Below are positions 25,279 to 33,227 of a stretch of DNA of 64,000 nt, in pieces. Source of the DNA: Solirubrobacteraceae bacterium (GTDB lineage Bacteria; Actinomycetota; Thermoleophilia; Solirubrobacterales; Solirubrobacteraceae); assembly GCA_017882455.1 (NCBI GenBank), contig JADGPL010000002.1:124001-188000 (forward strand), given 5' to 3'. The translations under genes were made by a program, and so were the position numbers. How positions within the stretch are numbered: position 1 is the first letter of the stretch; each line of letters starts with the position of its first letter. The notes below the pieces were generated by a model. It ran no database searches. It was not told the origin of the DNA and saw only the letters and a list, made by a program, of their open reading frames with translations.

Positions 25279-25830
25279 ACCTGGGCGTCCGCCATCACGA
25301 TGGTGTCCGATCCTTCGTCGCGATTCGTGCGCATATGCCAGACACCAACGATCGTCCTTAACCTATGAGGATGGGCAACGGTCCAAACTCTTTATGTTGG
25401 CCCCTGCATATCAGAGCGGGAAAGATGTGTCAAGGACGGCAGAGCACCCATCCGCACCCCAGGTCTCGCTCCTCCTCGAGCACCAACTACAAGGGAAGGG
25501 CGGCTCAAACGTCTGTAAGCCCTATGAGTTGGCCCTCGCAAGACCGCGGCCAGTGTTTCCTGTCGTGATCGCGCGCGAGCCCAGCTCGGTGGCCCAGCGG
25601 CGCCCCATGTGAGCTTTTGTCCAGTCAACGCCGGCTAACGCGGCCAGAGGTCAGAACCCTGGTCAGCCGCAGGTCCGCACATGCCGCGAGGCCCGGCGCC
25701 CTACCCACCCAGCGTCTCCATGCGTCCACGCCGTGGACATTTGATCTAGGCGCTCGGTCGATCCGCCGATCCAACCGCGATCGCCCACGAGGGCTGTTCT
25801 TGCCGCCCCGACCACAGGAGTCTCCAGTAG
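25279..25830. other. Intergenic region between divergent genes
   Basis: About 550 bases between the regulator (-) and the exported propeller (+). Its base composition is visibly less GC-biased than the flanking genes near 25330-25560. No convincing coding frame was seen: open frames here have no recognisable domain, ribosome site or typical codon use. Both divergent promoters must lie here. AGGAG at 25816-25820 is the likely ribosome site for the gene at 25831. Confidence 0.5.
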
Positions 25831-27186
25831 ATGTTGCGCCAGCTCCTCCCCGCCTCTCTGGTGTCGCTCGCCGTCTTGGCTGGACTGAACGGCGCCGTCG
25901 CAGGCCAGCTCGCTCACGCCAACCCAGGCACCCGGTCCCACGGCGGTCTCCGTGTCGCAAGACAGACAAGCAAACGTGTCCAGCACGTGCGCAAGCGCAA
26001 GCCGAATTGCCGGCAGCGCAAGGCGCGGTCATATGGCCGGCCGCGGTCCTGCATCAGACCGCACATCACGAGGGTGAGGAAGAACCGAGCATCAACCAAC
26101 ACAGGCGTGCCAATGCGATCGCCCGCCGCCGCCACCCCGCAAGGCTCCATCGCCCCCACCGCCACAGAGCTCACAGGCGCCACCACGACGGAGCCCACGG
26201 TCGCGAGCATCATCGCGTGGAAGACGCAGGCAGCACCGATGGCCTGGGCCGGCGGGCGCATCTACTACAACCAGCGCAGCACATCGGGCCTCTTCGATGG
26301 CTGGTCCGCCAACCCCGACGGCAGCAATGCCACCTGTGTGACTTGCAGCGGCGTTTATCCGAGCGGCACCCAACACGGCATCTCGGACGCGACGCCAGAC
26401 GGAAAATACCTCTTGACGACTATCGAGCGGGCCAGCCATCCCCCGCTTGCCGTGGGAGGAGAAGTCTCGGCACCAGGCAAGGGGGCTTTCAACGACCTCT
26501 GGTTGCAGACCTCGGATGGATCTCATGCCTGGCAGCTGACCAACGCGCTGACGAACGGGACCACCGCATTGATCTGGCCGCGGTTCGACTCCACCGGGAC
26601 GCGAGTGATCTGGAGTGAACAGTGGCAGTGGGGAACTCCGTTTGGAGGCTGGCAGCTCCACGTTGCGCAGATCACATGGTCCGGCGGTGTTCCGTCGCTC
26701 ACCAACGAGAAGACACTGCGATCCAGCGGCCTACTCGAGCCATATGGATTCACCCCAGACGGTTCGCACGTGTTGTTCGCCGCGGACGCTCTTGCCGGCA
26801 CATCCTGGGATGACCTGCAGATCATGACGATGCCCGCCGATCTGACCGGTACCGCGACTCGCCTCTCGCCACAGGATGCCTCGGACAGCGGGTGGTTCAG
26901 CAACTACAACGAGTTCGCATTCTCCATGCCCGACAGCGGACGGATCATCTTCGCGCGCAGTGTGGGCGCCTACTACGAATCACTGGAGTACTGGACGATG
27001 AACTCCGACGGCAGCGATCCGCGGCAGCTCACATGGCTGAGCGTACCGTGGTCGGGCCAATACCTCGGACACCCCTCGCTGGCCTCGGCTCTCGCGTTCG
27101 ACCCAACCAACCCCAAGCGCTTTGTGGCCACAATCGGGACCGACTACCACGACGACTACCAGTCGTTCATGATCACGCTCAACTGA
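25831..27186 (+). CDS. Exported TolB/WD40-like beta-propeller protein
   Basis: A 451-aa predicted exported protein. The N-terminus (LLPASLVSLAVLAGLNGAVA) is a signal peptide. It is followed by an unusual basic stretch of about 45 residues packed with Arg, Lys and His, then a Thr/Ala-rich spacer. From about residue 130 the sequence has TolB-type propeller blades (WSANPDGSNATC, LLTTIERAS, YWTMNSDGSDPRQLTW). The start is ten bases after AGGAG. It is the second exported propeller in the window, of a different type from that at 18518. Such proteins bind ligands or partners in the envelope; no specific role can be read. It appears monocistronic. Confidence 0.75.
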   Translation: MLRQLLPASLVSLAVLAGLNGAVAGQLAHANPGTRSHGGLRVARQTSKRVQHVRKRKPNCRQRKARSYGRPRSCIRPHITRVRKNRASTNTGVPMRSPAAATPQGSIAPTATELTGATTTEPTVASIIAWKTQAAPMAWAGGRIYYNQRSTSGLFDGWSANPDGSNATCVTCSGVYPSGTQHGISDATPDGKYLLTTIERASHPPLAVGGEVSAPGKGAFNDLWLQTSDGSHAWQLTNALTNGTTALIWPRFDSTGTRVIWSEQWQWGTPFGGWQLHVAQITWSGGVPSLTNEKTLRSSGLLEPYGFTPDGSHVLFAADALAGTSWDDLQIMTMPADLTGTATRLSPQDASDSGWFSNYNEFAFSMPDSGRIIFARSVGAYYESLEYWTMNSDGSDPRQLTWLSVPWSGQYLGHPSLASALAFDPTNPKRFVATIGTDYHDDYQSFMITLN

Positions 27187-27242
27187 ACACAGTCAGTTCG
27201 AGTCAGTTCGCTCGCGCAAGCGGACCGGCATCGCGATAGCTT

Positions 27243-27938
27243 ATGCAGGTGGCCAGAGGCGAAGCTGCGCGTCGTCGCGCGCGACGCATCGGTAACGCTG
27301 GTGCGAATATCTCGCACCAGCAGATGCTGCGCCTGATCGCAGCCGTCTCGATCCCGGTCGTGGCGTACGTGGTCCTGTCAGCCGCGCTCCACAGCGACCT
27401 TGCAGCGCTCGCGATCACCGAGGCAATCCCAGTCGCATGGGTGCTGGCGACGGGCCTGCGTAGGCGCAGCGTAGACCCGATCGCGCTGGCGGTGGCGATC
27501 GTCCTGGCGGCAGCCGTCCTGGTCTCGATCGCCTCGGGAGGGAGCACCCTGCCGCTCAAGCTTCGGCGCGCCGCGATCACGGGCTCGCTGGGGCTCGCCT
27601 GCATGGGCTCGGTGCTGGTGCGACGGCCGCTACTACCGGCCGTTGCGGACCGGCTCGCGCGCGCCTGGCCTCGAACTGAGCGCATCACCCTCGCCCTCGG
27701 CAGCCGGGCGTCCCACCGGCAGACGATCATGCTCACGGCAATCGTCGGGGTCACCCTGCTAGCCGATGCAACGGCCCAGGTCACGCTGGCGCTCAGCGTC
27801 TCGACCGCTGCATTCCTCGGAGCCTCGCGACTGGCTCGCCTGGCAATCCTTGCGGTAGGGCTGGGAGTGTGCGCGCTATATCTGCGCTGGGTGGCCGCAC
27901 CGAGTGAGGACGTGCCCGCGGCAACGGAGTCAGGCTGA
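27243..27938 (+). CDS. VC0807-like multispanning membrane protein
   Basis: 231 aa with a basic cytoplasmic N-terminus of about 25 residues and around six hydrophobic segments (for example LIAAVSIPVVAYVVLSAAL, PIALAVAIVLAAAVLVSIA, LARLAILAVGLGVCALYL). The spacing and the LRRAAITGSLGLACMGSVL region fit the VC0807-type family often annotated in actinobacteria; the biochemical function is unknown. No clear ribosome site precedes the ATG. The gene stands 56 bases downstream of the propeller gene and just before a tRNA gene on the other strand. Confidence 0.65.
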   Translation: MQVARGEAARRRARRIGNAGANISHQQMLRLIAAVSIPVVAYVVLSAALHSDLAALAITEAIPVAWVLATGLRRRSVDPIALAVAIVLAAAVLVSIASGGSTLPLKLRRAAITGSLGLACMGSVLVRRPLLPAVADRLARAWPRTERITLALGSRASHRQTIMLTAIVGVTLLADATAQVTLALSVSTAAFLGASRLARLAILAVGLGVCALYLRWVAAPSEDVPAATESG

Positions 27939-27985
27939 TGCTCTTGGCGGGCCTCTCATCACGCCGAGAGAGGGTGAAGTCGCCA

Positions 27986-28059
27986 TGGGCCCGGCAGGAC
28001 TCGAACCTGCGACCTACCGATTATGAGTCGGCAGCTCTAACCAACTGAGCTACGGGCCC
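27986..28059 (-). tRNA. tRNA with CAU anticodon (Met elongator or Ile2)
   Basis: A complete 74-base cloverleaf on the - strand. Acceptor GGGCCCG pairs with CGGGCCC, the discriminator is A, the D arm is GCTC...GAGC, the anticodon stem GCCGA/TCGGT surrounds the loop CTCATAA, and the T arm contains GTTCGAG. No CCA is encoded. CAU can be elongator Met or lysidine-modified Ile2. The GGGCCC acceptor start resembles bacterial Ile2 tRNAs, but this is not decisive. Confidence 0.95.
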
Positions 28060-28186
28060 TCCACGCGACCGGCTGGCGAGAGCCGTGCGCGCCTCGCAGA
28101 CGCTACCAGCGAGATATGGAATGCTCTCGCCCGCCGCCCATGCACAGGAGGGCTGCCTCGATTTCTGCCCAACACAGGAGGGGACC

Positions 28187-28912
28187 ATGTCAGCAGCCCG
28201 CGCAGCACTCATCACCGGAGCATCCAGCGGCATCGGACTGGCCATCGCCCGCGTGCTCGGCCAGGAGGGCTATGCCCTCACCGTCGCCGCCCGCCGGCCC
28301 GACAAGCTCGACGCCGCCGCCAAGGGCCTGGCCGAGGAGGGCTTCGACGTACAGGCCGTCGCCGCCAACGTCGCCGACGAGGATGAGATCAAGAAGGTCG
28401 TCGCCGCCCACGCCGAGCGACACGGACGCCTCGACGTGCTCGTCAACAACGCCGGCGTCGGGATCGGCTCAGCCGTCGCCGACATCGACACCAAGCGCCT
28501 CGACATGCAGCTCGACATCAACCTCCGCTCCATCGTCCTCTTCTACCGCGAGTGCATCGCCATGCTGCGCGCCGCCGCAGCCGAGCACAAGAACGCTCTC
28601 GTCGTCAACACCTCCTCCATCTCCGGCAAGCACGGCGAGGGCTGGCTCGCCGTCTACTCCGCCACCAAGCACGGGGTCGTCGGCTGGACCGAAGCCATGA
28701 ACAAGGAAATCGGCGCCGAGGGCATCAAGTCCACCGCCCTCTGCCCCGCCTTCGTCGACACGCCCATGACCGACTTCGTCAAGGAGCACGTCCCCGCCGA
28801 GGACATGATCCGTCCCGAGGACATCGCCGAGGCCGTCCGCTATCTGATCAAGGTCTCCCCCGCCTGCGTCATTCCCGAGATGATGTTCGTGCGTCCCGGC
28901 GACGCCCTGTAG
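28187..28912 (+). CDS. Short-chain dehydrogenase/reductase
   Basis: A 241-aa classical SDR with the full motif set: TGASSGIG cofactor loop, DVLVNNAGVG, Ser in NTSSISG, YSATK, and CPAFVDTPM after the active site. The ATG at 28187 is chosen because AGGAGGGG lies four bases upstream; in-frame codons further upstream have no such signal. The gene appears alone, downstream of the tRNA. Substrate is unknown; many members of this group act on fatty-acyl or sterol-like alcohols. A short GC hairpin overlaps its stop codon. Confidence 0.88.
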   Translation: MSAARAALITGASSGIGLAIARVLGQEGYALTVAARRPDKLDAAAKGLAEEGFDVQAVAANVADEDEIKKVVAAHAERHGRLDVLVNNAGVGIGSAVADIDTKRLDMQLDINLRSIVLFYRECIAMLRAAAAEHKNALVVNTSSISGKHGEGWLAVYSATKHGVVGWTEAMNKEIGAEGIKSTALCPAFVDTPMTDFVKEHVPAEDMIRPEDIAEAVRYLIKVSPACVIPEMMFVRPGDAL

Positions 28913-28956
28913 GGCCCGGCGCCCTGTGCAGCGCCCCGCCCCCTGCGTCGGCTCGA

Positions 28957-29502
28957 TCAGCCCGGCGCCGCGACCGGCGACACAAAGCCTCGATCGGGGC
29001 TGCTCGCGGAGTTGTCTCCCCCAATGATCCACCGAGGTCTCAAGAGGCGCCGCGCGCGGATCTCTCCCGACGGGTCGCCCGCGTCCGGCACGCGTCTGCC
29101 GCGACGTGCGCGCCCATCCCCGCGCCTGCGCCCCTCCGCCACCAGCGCGCGGTGATCCCGGATCGCCTCGTCCAGCTCCAGGCCGCTGTCGCCCGCCAGG
29201 CTGTCCTGCAGCTGGGCCGTCAGGATCCGCAGCTCGCGCTCGCTCGCCTGCCGCGTCCTGCCCCCCGCCCGCGTGAAGCGGTCCCACGACTTCGCAAACG
29301 ACAGGAAGTCCGTGCGCCCGCCGCTGCGGTGCGCCGCCAGCATCGGGCACACGCCACCCAGCTCGTCCACATACGCGCCCACGATGATCCGCTCGTTCTC
29401 CCGCACCCCCCGCAGCATCGCCTCGCGTGTGGCCACCGGCATGCAGTCGATCGCCAGGCGCAGGCCCTCCACTGAGCTGGTTCGGCGGCGGCGGTTTCGC
29501 AT
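28957..29502 (-). CDS. Conserved hypothetical protein
   Basis: 181 aa, function not recognised. The first 115 residues look like a real folded domain (AIDCMPVATREAMLRGV, VDELGGVCPMLAAH, DFLSFAKSWDRF, then a helical ELRILTAQLQDSLAG). The C-terminal 60 residues are Arg/Gly-rich and probably disordered. It is divergent from the LLM oxidoreductase gene at 29614 and convergent with the SDR at 28187. Proteins with this N-terminal pattern occur in related high-GC actinobacteria, as far as I can recall, without an assigned function. Confidence 0.6.
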   Translation of the reverse strand: MRNRRRRTSSVEGLRLAIDCMPVATREAMLRGVRENERIIVGAYVDELGGVCPMLAAHRSGGRTDFLSFAKSWDRFTRAGGRTRQASERELRILTAQLQDSLAGDSGLELDEAIRDHRALVAEGRRRGDGRARRGRRVPDAGDPSGEIRARRLLRPRWIIGGDNSASSPDRGFVSPVAAPG

Positions 29503-29613
29503 AGGCTGTGCACCGCCCGCACGCTCTGCACGCCTGCGGACAGTGCGCCTGCCAGCCTAGGTCACGCCTTCTCCGCCCGCAACGCATTCCCTCCTCTGAA
29601 AGGAAACTTGCAC

Positions 29614-30648
29614 ATGAAGCTCGGCGTCCACATCGGTTACTGGGGTCTCGGTCTCAGCTCTGAGGACCAGCTCACCATCGTGCAGGAGGCCGAGCGCCTG
29701 GGCTACGACTCCGTCTGGGCCGCCGAGGCCTACGGCTCCGACACCGCCACAGTGCTCGGCTGGCTCGCCGGGCAGACCACCAAGATCCGGCTCGGCTCCG
29801 GCATCTTCCAGATGCCCGGGCGCTCCCCCGCAATGACCGCCATGACCGCCGCCACCATCGACCAGCTGTCCGATGGGCGCATGATCTGCGGCATCGGCTC
29901 CTCCGGTCCCCAGGTCGCCGAGGGCTGGCACGGGCAGCGCTTCGCCAAACAGCTCCAGCGCACCCGCGAGTACGTCGCCGTGCTGCGCATGGCCCTCGCC
30001 CGCGAACGCGTCGAGTTCCACGGCGAGACCCTCGAGCTGCCCCTCCCCGACGGGCCAGGGAAGGCCCTGAAGCTCACCATCTCCCCCGTCCAGGAGCGCA
30101 TCCCCATCTACCTCGCCGCCATCGGCCCCAAGAACACGGCACTCGCCGGCGAGATCGCCGACGGATGGATCCCCACGCTCTTCTCCCCCGAGCACGTCTC
30201 CGAGCTGCGGCCCCTGCTCCAGGAAGGCGCCGATCGCTCCGGCAAATCGCTCGACCATTTCGACATCGCCCCCACCGTCAGCCTCTGCATCACCGACGAC
30301 CTCCAGGCCGGCCGCGACACCATGCGTCCCTTCATCGCCCTCTACGTCGGCGGCATGGGCTCCCGCAAGCAGAACTTCTACAACCAGCTCGTCTCCCGCT
30401 ACGGCTACGAGTCCGAGGCCAAGACCATCCAGGACCTCTACCTCGAAGGCAAGCGCGACGAGGCCATGGCCGCCATCCCCGACTCCCTCATCGACACCGT
30501 CTCCCTGTGCGGGCCCAAGGACGTCATCCGCGAGCGCCTCGCCGTCTACCGCGACGCCGGGGTCGGCACCCTCGGGGTCACCCCCACCGCCTTCACCGCC
30601 CCCGAGCGACTCGAGCAGCTGCGGCTGCTCGCCGAGCTCGCCGCCTGA
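29614..30648 (+). CDS. LLM-class (probably F420-dependent) oxidoreductase
   Basis: A 344-aa luciferase-like TIM-barrel flavin or F420 oxidoreductase. Characteristic segments are MKLGVHIGYWG at the start, AERLGYDSVWAAEAYGSD, IRLGSGIFQMPGRSP, TIDQLSDGRMICGIGSSGPQVAEGWHG in separated pieces, and a late VTLGVTP-type strand. The pattern agrees with actinobacterial F420-dependent members. ATG at 29614 follows GAAAGGA by nine bases; the TTG two codons earlier is less likely. The next gene, a glycosyltransferase, begins six bases after the stop, so the two are probably co-transcribed. The substrate is unknown. Confidence 0.88.
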   Translation: MKLGVHIGYWGLGLSSEDQLTIVQEAERLGYDSVWAAEAYGSDTATVLGWLAGQTTKIRLGSGIFQMPGRSPAMTAMTAATIDQLSDGRMICGIGSSGPQVAEGWHGQRFAKQLQRTREYVAVLRMALARERVEFHGETLELPLPDGPGKALKLTISPVQERIPIYLAAIGPKNTALAGEIADGWIPTLFSPEHVSELRPLLQEGADRSGKSLDHFDIAPTVSLCITDDLQAGRDTMRPFIALYVGGMGSRKQNFYNQLVSRYGYESEAKTIQDLYLEGKRDEAMAAIPDSLIDTVSLCGPKDVIRERLAVYRDAGVGTLGVTPTAFTAPERLEQLRLLAELAA

Positions 30649-30654
30649 CAGCGC

Positions 30655-31881
30655 ATGGAGGTCCTGCTGGGCGCCTTCGGCGACCCCGGCCACGCGTTCC
30701 CCATGATCGCCCTCGGCCGTGCCCTCGCGGCCCGCGGGCACTCCGTCACGCTGCAGACATGGACCAAGTGGCGCCAGGCCGTCGAGGGCGAGGGCATGCG
30801 CTTCGCCGCCGCCCCCGAGTATCAGGTCTTCCCCTCCGGGCCCGAGCCCCTCGACTTCTACGAGGCAGTCGTGCACGCCACCCGCGACACGCTGCCCCTC
30901 GTCGAGTCCCTCGCCCCCGACGTCGTCGTCGCCGACATCCTCACCCTCGCCCCCGCCCTCGCCGCCGAGATTCACGGGGTCTCCTGCGCCACCCTCATCC
31001 CCCACGTCTACCCACACGGCGAGCCCCACTTCCCGATCTACTCCCTCGGCGCCCGCATGCCCCGTGGGGGCGCCGGGCGTGCCTTCTGGCGTCGCGCCCA
31101 GACACAGGTCAACCGCGGGCTCGAGCTCGGTCGCGTCGAGCTCAACGACACCCGCTCGCGCCTCGGGCTGCCCCCGCTCGACCATGTCCATGGCGGGATC
31201 AGCCGCCAGCTCGCCCTCGTCGCCACCTTCCCCCAGCTCGAGTACCAGCGCACCTGGCCCGACCATGCCCACGTCGTCGGGCCGCTCATGTGGGAGCCCC
31301 CCGCCGACGAGGTCGAGCTGCCTCCCGGCGATCAGCCGCTCGTGCTCATCGCCCCCTCCACCGCCCAGGACCCTCAGCAGCGCATGCTCCACCAGGCCCT
31401 GCACGCGCTCGCCCACGCCGACGTGCGGGTGCTCGCCACCTGGAACCGGCGGCTGCCCTCACGGCCCTTGCCCGTTCCCGACAATGCCCGCCTGGTCCCC
31501 TGGGTCTCCTACTCGCGCACCATGCCCGCCTGCGACCTCGTCGTCTGCCACGCCGGCCACGGCACCCTCGCCCGTGCCCTCTCAAGCGGCTGCGCCGTCG
31601 TCGCCTGCCCCGCCGTCGGCGACATGAACGAGAACGCCGCCCGCCTCGACTGGGCCGGGGCCGGGGTGCGCATCCCGCGGCGCTTCGTCTCTTCGCGGCC
31701 GCTGCAGCTCGCCGTCGAGCACGTGCTTGGGGATCCCGGGATTCGCGCTCGGGCGCACGGGTTCCGGGACTGGATCAGCGTCAACGACCCCGGGGCCGTC
31801 GCCGCCCGGCTCGTCGAGGAGCTCGGCTCCGACGCCGGGCTCAGCGGGAGCCACGCCTCATCCGCCGTGGCCACCGACTGA
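30655..31881 (+). CDS. Glycosyltransferase 3 (GT1/MGT-type)
   Basis: A 408-aa GT-B glycosyltransferase. The N-terminal GAFGDPGHAFPMIALG loop and the C-terminal donor region (VVCHAGHGTLARAL, GCAVVACPAVGDMNENAARLDW) are typical. Unlike the two enzymes at 15014 and 17178, it keeps the HAGHGT form of the donor loop. It therefore belongs to a different subgroup, probably using another acceptor. It is six bases after the LLM oxidoreductase gene, suggesting a small two-step tailoring unit. The substrate is unknown. Confidence 0.85.
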   Translation: MEVLLGAFGDPGHAFPMIALGRALAARGHSVTLQTWTKWRQAVEGEGMRFAAAPEYQVFPSGPEPLDFYEAVVHATRDTLPLVESLAPDVVVADILTLAPALAAEIHGVSCATLIPHVYPHGEPHFPIYSLGARMPRGGAGRAFWRRAQTQVNRGLELGRVELNDTRSRLGLPPLDHVHGGISRQLALVATFPQLEYQRTWPDHAHVVGPLMWEPPADEVELPPGDQPLVLIAPSTAQDPQQRMLHQALHALAHADVRVLATWNRRLPSRPLPVPDNARLVPWVSYSRTMPACDLVVCHAGHGTLARALSSGCAVVACPAVGDMNENAARLDWAGAGVRIPRRFVSSRPLQLAVEHVLGDPGIRARAHGFRDWISVNDPGAVAARLVEELGSDAGLSGSHASSAVATD

Positions 31882-31916
31882 CGGCCACCCACCGGGGGCC
31901 TATCGTCTCGAGCGCC

Positions 31917-32228
31917 ATGGATCCGGCCACGTCCGCGCCCCGGCGAGATCTCTGGTTTCGCGTCCTCCGGTTGACGCTGTTCGGCGGCGCGCTGATCCTT
32001 CTCATCAGCATCCCAGGTCTCGCCAACGAGGACCAAACGGCCTCTCCGGGTCTCCTCTCGTACGCCGGACTGGTGCTCGTATTCGCCGGCATCGCCGCCC
32101 GGACATACCTGATCGCGCGCCGCTTCGGCGTGGCGCGGTCTCACGCCGTGCTGATCGCACTGGGCGCGCTGCCCGCTGCGTTTGGGATCGCCGTGCTTCT
32201 CGTCTGGGGGATCGTTGCTACGTCGTGA
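31917..32228 (+). CDS. Small membrane protein
   Basis: 103 aa with three hydrophobic segments (LTLFGGALILLISIPGL, LLSYAGLVLVFAGIAA, ALGALPAAFGIAVLLVWGIVA) joined by basic loops. Its function is not recognised. The ATG at 31917 lies 35 bases after the glycosyltransferase stop. The stop codon is about 40 bases before the 3' end of the tRNA-Asn gene on the opposite strand. Coding status rests on the membrane-protein pattern and spacing. Confidence 0.55.
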   Translation: MDPATSAPRRDLWFRVLRLTLFGGALILLISIPGLANEDQTASPGLLSYAGLVLVFAGIAARTYLIARRFGVARSHAVLIALGALPAAFGIAVLLVWGIVATS

Positions 32229-32267
32229 GACCCAGCGCGATTTGGCGCCGGCATGTCCTTCTAAGAG

Positions 32268-32342
32268 CTCCGGGGGTGGGACTCGAACCCACAACCTCTC
32301 GATTAACAGTCGAGCGCATCTGCCAGATTGAGCTACCCCGGA
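32268..32342 (-). tRNA. tRNA-Asn (GUU)
   Basis: A 75-base cloverleaf on the - strand. Acceptor TCCGGGG pairs with CCCCGGA, discriminator G, anticodon stem CTCGA/TCGAG around the loop CTGTTAA (anticodon GTT), and a GTTCGAG T loop. No CCA is encoded. An 11-base copy of part of its 5' region is repeated just upstream of it (32345-32355). Confidence 0.95.
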
Positions 32343-32355
32343 TCGAGCTACCCCG
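32330..32355. repeat. Short direct repeat at the 5' end of tRNA-Asn
   Basis: GAGCTACCCCG occurs at 32330-32340 inside the tRNA and again at 32345-32355 just outside, with a 15-base period. It could be replication slippage or a scar of integration and excision at a tRNA gene. No integrase lies nearby. Confidence 0.7.
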
Positions 32356-32402
32356 CATGGTGGGGGCAGCAGCTAGCGGGCATTGTAGGCGAGCTGTATT
32401 CG

Positions 32403-33071
32403 CTATGCCACCACGATCATTCCCGCCTCTACCTCCGCGTGACAGTTTGCGCAAAGCAGGATGCACTTGCTGGCCTCAGCTCTGGCCTTTGCCAGAGACC
32501 GCGCGACTCCGCGATGACTCAGGGCGAACGACTTTTCAGCCGGGTCGAGGTGATGGAACTCGAGGGCGGAGATGCAGCGGCTGTAGCCGCAAAGTCTGCA
32601 GCTTCCGCCGGCCTCCTCGACCAGAACGCTCTTGACCCTGCGCCTGCGCCGAGCAACGGCCTCGGATCGACATCGGGCACATCTGTATCCACCTGTTGTT
32701 CGCAACTTGAACGTCGTCACGCCATGTCGCGGGCAGCGAAGCTTCAACTGCTTCTCTCCCCCGCGAGACGCCGTGCGGCGTGCTGCCCATTGGGTGCTGA
32801 GCCCATACTCCCGCAGCCAATGCCTGACGGTTGTCTTGCTGAGGCCGATCGAGGCAGCGATCTGTCCTGACGACAACCCCGCCTCGACGAGCTTGGCGAG
32901 CTCGTCCCGGGCGATTCCTCCCTTTGCGACGTGTTTGTCTCGATGAGCAGCCTGCAGCCCGTGTTTCTCGACCCAATGCGCCACCGTCGATTCATGGCGT
33001 CCCAAACGCCGGCCGATCTCGGCAAGCGAGATACCTTCCGCGAGATATCCCTCTAGAAGCGCCCGATCCAT
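32403..33071 (-). CDS. HTH-HNH protein (putative homing-type endonuclease)
   Basis: 222 aa. Two helix-turn-helix-like segments lie in the first 110 residues (ISLAEIGRRLGRHESTVAHW and GQIAASIGLSKTTVRHWLRE). A Cys-rich segment follows (CPRHG, CARCRSEAVARRRRR), then an HNH nuclease domain with CRLCGY, ALEFHHLDP and CILLCANCHAEVE (zinc Cys pairs, catalytic His-His and Asn-His). The ATG at 33071 is preferred because the family begins MDRALLEGYLAEG; a start 11 codons upstream is possible. It stands alone between tRNA-Asn and dnaG. Related proteins occur sporadically in actinobacteria and may be mobile or solitary nucleases. Confidence 0.8.
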   Translation of the reverse strand: MDRALLEGYLAEGISLAEIGRRLGRHESTVAHWVEKHGLQAAHRDKHVAKGGIARDELAKLVEAGLSSGQIAASIGLSKTTVRHWLREYGLSTQWAARRTASRGGEKQLKLRCPRHGVTTFKLRTTGGYRCARCRSEAVARRRRRVKSVLVEEAGGSCRLCGYSRCISALEFHHLDPAEKSFALSHRGVARSLAKARAEASKCILLCANCHAEVEAGMIVVA

Positions 33072-33227
33072 GCACCGTATTGTCTCGCGCGCCTGTGACG
33101 GCACGGCCCGAGAACACGAGCATCACTGCGTCAACTTCGTGCCCTCAGTGTGTCTCTTGGAGCTGGCGCCGTGCCGTGGCAAATACCCTCACCGGCGCTC
33201 GGCTGGAAGGTGGCTAAGACAGGCCCC

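Noticed and set aside
25617-26618. 333-codon open frame on the + strand
   Set aside because: Arg/His/Pro-rich shadow of the exported TolB-like gene, which has the signal peptide and blade repeats in another frame.
27986-28059. Definite assignment of the CAU tRNA as initiator
   Set aside because: The first acceptor pair is a normal G-C pair and the anticodon stem lacks three consecutive G-C pairs, so it is not an initiator tRNA; elongator Met versus Ile2 is left open.
29557-31416. 619-codon open frame on the - strand
   Set aside because: Its composition is an extreme run of Gly, Asp, Glu and Val produced by the complement of the LLM and glycosyltransferase genes; no fold is recognisable.
30165-32228. 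687-codon open frame on the + strand
   Set aside because: Almost wholly Arg/Pro/Ala/His, out of frame with two real genes. Only its last 103 codons (from 31917) look like a real small membrane protein.
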